From Myxocyprinus asiaticus (taxonomy: Eukaryota; Chordata; Actinopteri; Cypriniformes; Catostomidae): a stretch of 64,000 nucleotides of DNA. A program made the translations under genes and the position numbers. Location: assembly GCF_019703515.2 (NCBI RefSeq), contig NC_059373.1:12063281-12127280 (forward strand), given 5' to 3'. Each line of letters begins with the position of its first letter. Within the stretch, counting starts at the first letter, position 1. The notes below the pieces were generated by a model that saw nothing but the letters and a program-made list of their open reading frames with translations, was not told the DNA's origin and did not search any database. Below, one piece after another: positions 54,825 through 64,000 of the stretch.

Positions 54825-54960
54825 TTTTTTCATTCTAAATTTACTTGAGTAAGAGTAAAAAGAACACACTATTAAACCTACTCTTAAAAGTACATTTTGT
54901 CCAAAAATGTACTCAAGTAAATGTAACAGAGTAAATGTAGCTCATTACTACCCACCTCTA
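54825..54960. mobile_element. hAT (Tol2-like) terminal fragment
   Basis: It has repeated TTACTTGAGTAAGAGTAAAA, GTACTCAAGTAAATGTAAC and CAGAGTAAATGTAGC words and ends ACTACCCACCTCTA. This is the style of the ends of Tol2-type hAT elements (repeated ACTCAAGTAA motifs, terminal CACCTCTG). The other end was not found. Confidence 0.65.
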
Positions 54961-57438
54961 GTACTGAGTGTCATGAGAAAAGCAAAACAGCTCTGATGTG
55001 GCATTTCATAAACACAGAACAAAGTCTAAAATCAAATCTTACCTAGCACTATACTTTTGCTACCTTGCAAGCACTGGTATTTCCTTCAGGAACGTAAATG
55101 TGGTTTTATTTGACACATGTATCAAAGCAAGTTAGGACTGAGTGCTAATTTGTCATCTGATTACTCAATTTGTACAATATCGAGGCAAATGTCATGCAGT
55201 AAAACAATAAGTTATTCAACAGAGCCTTGTTCAGTTCACATAATAAGCACAATCAGTCTTCCTTTAACTGATATTCATTAGAAAACCAAAACAAAAGCTC
55301 CAAGTTGCTATTCCCAGATCTATAATAGATCAGTCCATATGTTAGGTTGCAGCTTCTGCTATGGCACCATCTCCCTGCATTCTATAAATACACTGTACCA
55401 TCTCTGTGCCAGAGTCCCTCCCCTTGTCACCCACAAAGCAAGTGCCATTCTGTCCACCCAGCCTTGCTCTGTGTGCCACTTTGCCTTTCTCTGTGAGTTC
55501 TGGCCACTCTCCCCCCTCACCCACTGTGCCCTTCAAAATGCCTGCCCTCTCTCACACCTGCAACGCTGTCACAGTGGCACTCGTCAGTCCTAGCATTTGC
55601 AACATGTAGACTATGTGTGCAAGCACTTGTGTGCATCAATGCTTCTTCATGTAAAAGTTACTTTTTTTTAACAAAAGCATATGCTATATTAGATGGGCCG
55701 ACACCTACACTCAATACAAAGTCTGCTATGAACTCTTTTAGTCAAGCAATTGCAACCCATTTTACATCTGTTATCTGACACATTTTAGAGTTAAACAAGA
55801 AATTCAACAAGCAAACAAGGGTTATAAGGCCATGGAAAACCTGGAAATATCAGGTTCATTTTGTGATTTATAGGCATGAAAAAGTAATAGAAATTGTCAT
55901 GGTAAAATGGTTACAGAAATCTCTAATAAAAATCTCTACAGTGAATATACTGTACATTTTTCTAGGTATGCTCAGTTCTAAACAATCCCATTGTCTAGAC
56001 ATTTCAATCTGTGAGTGCAGTGTCTATCAAATGGTTTTAAAAATTCTTTATCCATAAATCATAAAATGACAGGGAAAAGTCATGGAAATGAATGGGGCTC
56101 AAAAATAATTTTAAGATTTACCATTTCAATTTCATAACAAAACTCAATCAAATTATATTGAGTAATCTTTAACAAGATAAAATACAAATAAAAAACTAAG
56201 TATTTTAAGTTTTATTAACTGAACTTTGCAATAAATTACACAATTCAATTTTATGGAATTTTGTTATGAAATTGAAATGTGCAAATCTTAAAACTAGCTT
56301 TTTTTTTTAAGTATACAGGGCAGGATTTTATACATTCCAGAATGGAGCAAGGTGGCTGGAAGGACATGGTTAAAAAATAAGAGTTGTGACATCAGCTGAT
56401 GAGGAAAATAATGTCAGAGGTGGAGCAAGTTATGATACTTTGATTAAAGACTACATAGACAAACTTTCTTTTCTCATGAATAACGTGTCGTGCACCGATG
56501 AATTGTGCACAACAAGACCAGGAACGAGTATCGGGAAAGTAAATATGGTCAATTTGAGACATTAAAAATGCTCATGGGAACTCAGAATACTGTCTTTTTG
56601 ACATAAGACAAATACTATAACTCTATAAACAGGGTTTAAAATAAGTTGCCACGTGAATGATTTCCAGAAACAAACACTCATGTAAAAACCTATAAATCCT
56701 TTTTGTTGAATGACAAGTGGTTAATGCATGTGACTTTGGAAGATTATAAGCTCCTTACTGTTAATTCCAACCTGGGCTCATATTGTTCAGTATCATTATT
56801 CGACCAGCTAAGAAAATGACAGACTGCAGACAGTAAAAACAGAGGGTTGAGGGGAGTGAGGATAGAAATGAATAAATAGCAAGCAGCAGACGTAAAGATA
56901 TTGTAGGCAGCAAACAAACGAGAGACAAAGTGTGAACGAAAATTGATTTTTGAGTTTTGTTTGTTTCAATAAAGGCAGCATTCCCTCAAAGCACCATCTT
57001 CAGAAAGACTTCTCAGAACAAAATGTGCTATTAAGACAATAATAGGATTATTATTCCTGTTTGTTTGTTATGGTGGATCAACTAAATCAGGGTTAAAAGA
57101 GAAGAGATTAACTCAGCCTCGTTATCAGTGCTTCATGAAATTAGCACCAGACGCAAGACTCATCTGCATATTCATTTATTGTTGTGAGAATCTATCCCTT
57201 TAATTAGACATTGAGAGGAGATAGGCACTTGTTTGCGATAAACACACAGTGACAAGTACACACCCGAGTGTTGATTTATCACAGAATATTTTTCATATTT
57301 GTTTATTCCATCAAAAACTTGAGCATTCACACCACCTCGATGAGGCAAAGTGAGAGAATCAAGTGGGAGGTGATAAATTGGTCTTAAGTTGCGTCAGAAG
57401 TTTTAAAGCAGATGACATGTATAGGAATGTGACACAGA

Positions 57439-57442
<4 letters not shown>
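54961..57442. other. Unassigned DNA, part conserved-looking
   Basis: 55340-55620 is C-rich (CCCTCCCCTTGTCACCC) with overlapping frames on both strands and no known domain. 56110-56290 contains an inverted repeat (AAGATTTACCATTTCAATTT against GAAATTGAAATGTGCAAATC). 57090-57400 is balanced and repeat-free, a candidate conserved non-coding block. Confidence 0.35.
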
Positions 57443-57470
<28 letters not shown>

Positions 57471-57743
57471 TGCAGGTTTAAGTGGTTTACGAGGACTTTT
57501 TTTTAGGTTACAAACTGGTAATTACAAGGGTTTTATGAGGACATTTCTAGTGTCCCCATAATTTAAATCGCTTAAAAAAACATACTAAACAATGTTTTAA
57601 TGGAAATGTAAAAATGCAGAAAGTTTTTTGTGAGGGTTAGGTTTAGGGGTAGGGTTAGGTTTAGGGGATAGAATCTATAGTTTGTACAGTATAAAAATCA
57701 TTATATCTATGGAGAGTCCTCATAAAGATAGCTGCACCAATGT

Positions 57744-57794
<51 letters not shown>
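57443..57794. repeat. Teleost repeat with telomere-like motifs between GT tracts
   Basis: A (GT)n plus poly-G tract (57441-57470) and a (GT)n tract (57739-57794) bracket a block with GACATTTCTAGTGTCCCCAT, AGGGTTAGGTTTAGGGGTAG and GGTTAGGTTTAGGGGATAG, then GGAGAGTCCTCATAAAGATA. I know this block as a recurrent repeat in fish sequence near GT tracts, but cannot name it. Confidence 0.75.
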
Positions 57795-57795
<1 letters not shown>

Positions 57796-59647
57796 ATATC
57801 CATAAAAAATACCAATTAGATCTCTTTAATATCTCAACTGTTAATATCAGTTGTTTATATGTTAATACAATCTTTAATATCTCAATAGTAGATTTAGATT
57901 TTTACTCAAGTCTTCAGTAAGAGTCTCCTAGAAACAGAACTTTCAAAAAAGATCAACAATGTCTCACTGTCTGTGCTTAGATTTGCAAAGATACCAAAGT
58001 CTGAAATCAATCGCCTGAGATTTCAATCAAACATTTCTCATCAAATACTTCCAAGACCAAATTATCAGAGCTACGAAATCCACATTAATTTTATAGCTCT
58101 ATCTCTCACTATAAGTCAACAATTGTCTCTTTAAAGTCCGTGTTAAAGCCATTTTAGGAGAAACATCTAAGGAATTGATACTTAACTGAAATCTCAATGT
58201 AGTCTCCTGAGCTATGAAAGACCTGAGCAAGAAAATTTCCTCTGGGTATGAGAGAAGTATTGTGTGTATACTTCTGTTTACACTCCATTGTGCGTACCTG
58301 TACATATTTCTGCAAGGTCTGTTCTTAACAAGCAATTAAACAGTCAAATGAAATTGTCATTTGATTTTAATTACCATGTACACATTGAGACAGCCCTTAA
58401 AGTCAGCTGTGTTTCTTTCCAATTCTGATATGTTGTTCAATGTGAGAGGATAATAAGACAGGCTGTTAATTAAAATCCCTCGTTATTGTCAAGCAGAGTG
58501 ACTAAACATCGTCTATACCTTCAATGAGTAATGCTGTTGACACACAATATCATGCAGACTAAATACATTAAATCACACCTGCAGTAATTAGAAGCACTCC
58601 ACTCATTCACAGCTTAATATATCTGAACTCAGATCAGATTCTTGTTTGTCTAATCCTAATCAGGGCCATACAGGTCACACAGAAACACTGTTTACAAAAC
58701 AGATGACACTGATTATTAACCAAAACAAAAGGGAAATAAATATAAGAAATTGAAACAGCTGTTTCAAGTTGTTAAGAAAGCCAGACATGAATTGAAACAC
58801 TTGAATTGTAACAATAGGCCTAAATATGAAAAAAATATATAAACAGAATAACTTTATAAATAAGGTTATATATACTGTATATTATGTAATATATACAGTA
58901 TACATTACTAAAATAAAAAGTAAACAATTTTGCCATTGCTGATGGTCCACTTTTATGTATTTTACAGTGAATATACTTATTGTCATAATCAGCTGTAACA
59001 GGCAGCATATACCTAAAACATTCCAAGGCTAATCATATAAAAAATGTGCAACCCTTTTAACCCTTCACAAAAATTTAACATGGTGACTATAGCTTCTGCC
59101 AAAATACTACTGTTACTATAGCGTATTGTTATTACCGTCATATTAAATTAATATGGGATCACCTATGGGACACAGTGTAATATGGGACACAGCGGACACA
59201 CTGTGTCCTAGCCACGCAAAGCGCGACAAGTTTCAATTTTCAAGCACCTAGTAATTTGTTCACATTGTACGCAAAACTACTGTGTGACACAAACACAAAC
59301 GATCAGAATATATTTGAGGCTGAATATACCATGTGATGTAATATTTTGTCTCAAAGACAGCTGTCTTTTCCTCAGTGTAACGTTTGAAAGTAGACCCCAA
59401 GTGATCCACAAAATGTCTAGTCACGACTCCCTTGTAGTGGGGATGAGGTTGCAACTCCTTAGGACAAAAATGCTGATTTAAATAATTTACAAGAGCCTTT
59501 ATCTCTTAGGATATGACATGGAAGCTTTTAAAATCATTCTGTCATTTTGTATCATTTCTTTTATGATGACAGTAATGTCTATGAAGTGATCACAGTTTAA
59601 CCATAGTAACTATGGTTTTTGCCTCAAATAGTGATCAACTCAAATAT
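57795..59647. other. Unassigned DNA, conserved-looking block included
   Basis: 58340-58650 is repeat-free, with homeobox-type cores (GTTAATTAAAATC, CAGTAATTAGAAG), and may be conserved non-coding DNA. 58860-58910 contains a small ATATAC/GTATAT palindrome. 59590-59625 has ACCATAGTAACTATGGT. No genes were recognised. Confidence 0.35.
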
Positions 59648-59800
59648 TTTGCCATGCTTCTGTAGCTCAACTGGTAAAGTCTGGTACTAACAATGCTTGA
59701 ACAATGTAGGTTCGATTCCTGACAAGCACAATGATAAAATGTATACCTTGAATGCCCTGTAAAGCTCTTTTGATAATGCATAAATGTAAATGTACATTTC
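59648..59800 (+). mobile_element. tRNA-derived SINE, short copy
   Basis: CTTCTGTAGCTCAACTGG (box A) and GTAGGTTCGATTCCTG (box B) are spaced as in a tRNA. The tail TGTAAAGCTCTTTTGATAAT and GCATAAATGTAAATG resembles 3' ends of fish SINEs that borrow a LINE tail. The anticodon arm is irregular, so this is not a functional tRNA gene. Confidence 0.75.
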
Positions 59801-61915
59801 TGTGAGGGAGGTTTAGTAGCAGCATTCTCCTGTATATTTTATGAAACACCAAAAAACTAGTTCTTCAATTATTATTTTTTCCCTGACTTAATTTTCTGAG
59901 CTTTGAGAGGCCTGAAAAGTGAGTCTAAACCCAAAAGATTTCAATTTTGTCCTTTTTTCAGAACTACTATCTAAAAAGTGAAGAGACCTCTTTAAAAACC
60001 ACTAGTGTGAATTGCACTTCATTAAATTTGACTTTTTTTATTCCCTCTGCTTCACTGCTTCCTCTCTGTCTCTCTCTCTGTAATGTAATGACCATTTTGG
60101 ACTCATTTTGGGAGAGGGCTCTATTCACATCACTGCACAGAATGGGTTGGTACAGCAACCCCCTCCTTCTACCTGCTCTCCAGAGAGAAAAATCACACAC
60201 GACAATCTCACACAACACTCAGCAGACAGACGGCTGGAACATCAGAAGATGGACAAGATGCCATGCTGTATGTCTTTCCCCCCTTTATCTCTCTCCTTCT
60301 CTTCCCTTACTTCTGTCTACTCCTCTTTCTCTCTCTCTCTCTCTCTCTTGTTACATGCTGTGCCCTGCCGCTGTTGAATATCTGTCCATCACACAGATCA
60401 AAAAGCTGCTCTTCTGCCCCGCAGCTTCATGGCCAGACTGTTCAGATTAACCCTGTCACTGCTGGGGCAACAATAGTCTTTTCTATCAAACCTCAGTTAA
60501 AATTCATGATACCGGGGGGAAACCGGGGCTTGTTGTCACATGTTTTACTCCAGTGAATATTTATCAGGTAAGGTTTATTTTTAAAAATCAATTTCTGTAT
60601 AAGCACACACCTTAATGTCTTTGCTACAGAAAAGCAATTTAATATTTCCACCCTTACTGGCCAAGTAAAAAGACACAGCTTAGTGCATTTGGTGGGCTAA
60701 ATGGGGCAAGTTGTCTCAATGGATCCTGTCACTAAACAGCCTATATAAGCAACATTTAAACAGTAAAACAAATATGAATATGATTGGAAACTGAGAATGA
60801 CTCTTTTGAGTCAGTTCTTTTGAACTGCGCCACAAAACATGCATCGTTACCTCCCACATGAATGACTATTATCTGTCTTTTTTTTTTTTTTTTATTGAAT
60901 GAAAAATGGACAGAAACGCAAGTCTGTCATGTCCGACTCCAATTGAATCAAGAACTGTTCCTGTGTTATTTGTACTTAAAGCTTGTGAGACTTAAATTAG
61001 AGTAATGACTGGAAGGTTTTTGGCAATGTGTAGTTAAAAATAAACTTGATACATTTTATTGTATTTAGTGGTATTTTTTTTTAATATATATATATATATA
61101 ATAACTGTATAATTCTGTTTAACACACACCTTTTGCAAGAATCGGTTCTATTAAAATATAAAAATAATCTCATCATGTGTTAACATGCTGTTGAGGGCAG
61201 TAAACTGCATTTCTTATTTCCAAAGTTGCTGTAAGAATAGTTAATGGAACCTTTAAGGACCCAGAATCGTTCAAAGGAATCAGAACCGGAATTGTTCAGT
61301 TCCTTACTATTGATATTTCTAAATATAAAACACTAAAAAAAATTGAAAGATAACATTCAAAAATAGCAAACCATTGGTCAACAAATATTGTAAAGAATAA
61401 TATTAAAACTAATAACATTTACAAAATATGCGACAACTTACCCAGACTGGATATCGTAATCTACACCTTCATTATACTGTATAGTTGAGCCTTGTTTAAA
61501 ACCTAACATATAAAACCACTGCTAAAGAAAACACACCTTATAGTTACTGAGAAATATCCCCTGTGATGTGAGAAAACTAGCGCCCATTTCCCCTATTTCA
61601 TAGTCAAAACATTTCTAGCACTTTGGTTAATGCTAATTACCAGCAGTATCAGCTTCACTTACCATGCTATTCAAAACACAAATGGTGCAATAGAATAGCC
61701 TTGTAACTCATTTACAGTCATAATATGTGGCCCATAGCTGTGATAAAAGCTATCATTTTCTGATTTCCATAAGCCCCTGGTACGCCCAGCTGTGGTAAAT
61801 TTGGATTGTAAATCTGGATGGTTTGAATGATGTTTTGAATGTACAGAGTGACTGATGGTTAGCATCAGGACACCTATGAAGGGTTATGTGATCATCTGCG
61901 AGAACAGGTGGGGAT
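59801..61915. other. Unassigned DNA with CT-rich tract
   Basis: A (CT)n tract lies at about 60328-60349 within a pyrimidine-rich stretch (60280-60350), which makes the 167-codon frame at 59947-60450 unconvincing. Poly-T is near 60877-60893 and (AT)n near 61085-61100. No gene was recognised. Confidence 0.5.
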
Positions 61916-62410
61916 ATTAAGGAGTAGCTCACCCAAAGATTAAAATTCTGTCAGAATTTATTCACCCTCATGCCATTTCAAACCCATATGACTTTACATT
62001 TTACTTCTATGTTGCCATTTTCAATAAATATCCCGGTTCATCTTTTCAATACAATGACACAGTGGCTTGCGTATTAAAAAACAGCTTCTCTCATAGTGCT
62101 CATGAACGTGTGATGGACATCAAGATTTTATAGAAAAATTACTTAAATTCCAAGTTGTTTCTCATCTAAACCTATCTTATGCCTAAAAAACACTGCAATA
62201 TGATGCACAAGTCTCATAGACTACTTACATGATGATTTTGTGTCCTTTTATAAGTGAGTTCCATTCAATTGCTATTGTGTTGAAGAGACGGACCAGGAAT
62301 ATTCATTAAAATATCCTCTTTTGTGTTCTGCACAAGAAAGAAAGTCATTCAGGTTTGGAATGACATGAGGGTGGGTAGATTATGACAGAATTTACATTTT
62401 TGGGTGAACC
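61916..62410. mobile_element. Family B palindromic element, complete small copy
   Basis: TTAAGGAGTAGCTCACCC, AAATTCTGTCAGAATTTATT and CACCCTCATGCCATTTCAAA at the left are mirrored by TTTGGAATGACATGAGGGTG and TTTACATTTTTGGGTGAACC at the right. It is about 495 bp without coding sequence. Confidence 0.85.
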
Positions 62411-62879
62411 AAATTAAATTAGACCTCTACCTCTCTCCAAAATCCCACCCTGTCAGCAAACCCAATGGCAGGAAACCCAAATGTTCAAAATGACTGACAG
62501 GCAGGGAGTGTATAAAAGTCTTGTGATTGGCTAAACAACAGCATCCCACGACCGGATGTTTTTTTGTTTTTTTTTTTTTTTGTCTTTTTATAGAGCCTAA
62601 GGCTACAACATGTGTGATTTCTCAGGACACCTTTTTCAGTAGTATCTGTCAGGTGGTAGTGAAATTTTCTGTGTGATATTCCATAAAAAATAAATAAATA
62701 AATGCTTACGATACTTTTAAGAGATTGTGTCTGGTTAGGGCTACAGTTAAGTAGTGGTTTTATTAAGGCTGCTTTTGAATGCCCCCCCCCACACACACAC
62801 ATACACACAACCTTTCCTATTTTTATATGTTAAATAAGACATGGTTTAGTACCTTAAAGTAAATAATTTTCTCATGGAA
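62411..62879. other. Unassigned DNA with simple repeats
   Basis: Poly-T near 62560-62582, ATAAATAAATAA near 62690 and a C/CA tract near 62783-62808 make open frames here meaningless. Confidence 0.6.
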
Positions 62880-63070
62880 CTAACTTTTTTGGACATGTAC
62901 AAATACCATGGTATTCTTTGAAGTAATACATACTGAATGTGAATACCATGATACATAAATATGGTATTCATTAAGTACCATGGTATATATCAAAGTACCA
63001 TGACATTGCCATCACTATACACTATAAAGTACTTTGTAATGCTATAATGGTATTTGTACTTTTTAACCCT
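62880..63070. repeat. TACCATGGTAT-type repeat cluster
   Basis: AATACCATGGTATTC, GAATACCATGATAC, AAGTACCATGGTATATATC and AAAGTACCATGAC recur within 190 bp. They are related in motif to 3386-3890. Confidence 0.6.
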
Positions 63071-63889
63071 TAAATAACTGCAAAACCTACACACACACAA
63101 ACATATACAGTACTCCATTCATCATGTAATTTGACAGACAGATTGCTGCGTGACACATTTTTAAGAAGAAGAAAAAAACAGTTCTTGACTCAATTTCTCT
63201 TAAACTGATAGTAGTATTTGAGCTCCGCCTCGCTATGTCTGTAACACTCACTCTGGGTGGCACATGGCTCTTCTGACATGTTTGATTTGCTGGCTTCCAA
63301 GTGTGTGTGTGTATAAATAACAAAAGTGACTCTCGCGACAGTGCTGTATGGGGAGGAAGGTGAGGATTGCCAGTCTTCAGCTTGTCTCCCAGCTGCCTTG
63401 CCACTGACAGTTCTGATCACAGAGTGATGACAGCCTATGATTGTCAAAATACATGTCACTGACTGGCAGCCCCAGTTTTGGCATGTGCTGAAGCTCAATT
63501 TTCCCTTTCTTTTTTATTTTGTCATCTCCCTCTCTGTCTCTCTCTTGAAAACTTGGGTTTGGTTAACACTAGGCGAATGTGGAAGAAGAAACATACGCAG
63601 GTGGGAATTAACTAATTAGTGTGTGTGGAAGAAGTTGCAGTCGAAGTCTGTGTCACATGTTCGTGTGCGTGTGTGCATGTGAGGTGACAGGGAACAGCAT
63701 TGGGACGTGTCAGCCCTGGAGTAGAGACCGTAGTGTCTGAGACAGCTTTCAGATAGAGCTAGATCTACCTCTCAAACTCCAGAGAGCAAGGAGAGAACGT
63801 GACTGACAGCTTGCCTTGTGGTTGTTGTTTTTCAAAGAGTGTCAATAGAAACAGAAGCAGACCACAGACCGAAGGTATTGAAACAGGTC
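63071..63889. other. Unassigned DNA
   Basis: GT/CA tracts lie near 63091 and 63303. 63190-63460 carries overlapping minus-strand frames without a known domain. Nothing further was recognised. Confidence 0.45.
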
Positions 63890-64000
63890 TTAAAGGGATA
63901 GTTCACCCAAAAAGGAAAATTCTGTCATCATTTACTCACCCTTATGTCTTACAAAACCAGTATGACTTTCTAAAAAAACGCAAAAGGATATGCTTTTTTT
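63890..64000 (+). mobile_element. Family B palindromic element, cut by the window end
   Basis: TTAAAGGGATAGTTCACCC, TCTGTCATCATTTACTCACC and ACCAGTATGACTTTCT are the left arm of the family. The right arm lies beyond the window. Confidence 0.8.

Noticed and set aside
57600..57670. Interstitial telomere array
   Set aside because: The GGGTTAGG-like words are few and irregular; they belong to a recurrent interspersed block, not a TTAGGG array.
59650..59725. Functional tRNA gene
   Set aside because: Box A and B are present, but the arms do not pair well and a LINE-like tail follows, so it is called a SINE.
59947..60450. 167-codon plus-strand open frame
   Set aside because: The second half is a pyrimidine-rich tract giving Leu/Ser runs; no domain, no splice or start context.

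Overview
The window is 64 kb of repeat-packed, AT-rich vertebrate DNA. It is most likely from a cypriniform (carp-like) fish, judging by the mix of DIRS retrotransposons, an L2 LINE, tRNA-derived SINEs, hAT and Tc1/mariner elements (one with a Sleeping Beauty-like end), and many copies of short inverted-repeat elements with 'AAAGGGATAGTTCACCC'-type ends. I could not identify an intact host protein-coding gene, and no bacterial-style operons, true tRNA/rRNA genes or CRISPR arrays are present. Every protein-like segment I recognise belongs to a broken mobile element.

Layout. 0-3.4 kb: 3' part of DIRS copy 1 (reverse transcriptase, RNase H, methyltransferase-like region, tyrosine recombinase, internal complementary region, right inverted repeat). 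3.4-8.8 kb: small repeats, a 650-770 bp tandem repeat, a nested inverted-repeat element, a LINE-like 3' tail and a ~60 bp minisatellite. 8.8-17.7 kb: mostly unrecognised sequence with three hAT-type elements, one with a perfect 8-bp target duplication. 17.7-19.6 kb: two inverted copies of one small transposon, the first split by another palindromic element. 22.1-23.3 kb: three Tc1/mariner-type insertions in a row. 23.9-28.3 kb: a candidate larger DNA element with exon-like remnants, carrying an inserted L2 LINE and a SINE. 29.4-30.5 kb: nested inverted-repeat elements. 31.7-36.7 kb: an internally deleted two-gene DNA transposon (a protein of the fish SWIM/YqaJ type from the left end and a THAP-domain protein from the right end), interrupted by DIRS copy 2. 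36.8-37.5 kb: a foldback element split by a solo LTR. 40.2-47.0 kb: another candidate DNA element, containing DIRS copy 3, the most complete copy. 47-64 kb: solo LTR, SINEs, a duplicated 260-bp segment, more inverted-repeat elements, and several non-repetitive stretches that could be conserved non-coding DNA.

How the parts work together. The DIRS copies show the expected replication architecture: inverted terminal repeats with unequal outer extensions, and an internal region complementary to both extensions, which would splint the ends into a circle that the element's tyrosine recombinase integrates without a target duplication. All three copies are dead, each broken by different deletions and stop codons. 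The rest of the window is a record of nested insertions, so relative ages can be read from what interrupts what. All identifications are by eye from motifs; family names should be confirmed against a repeat library.
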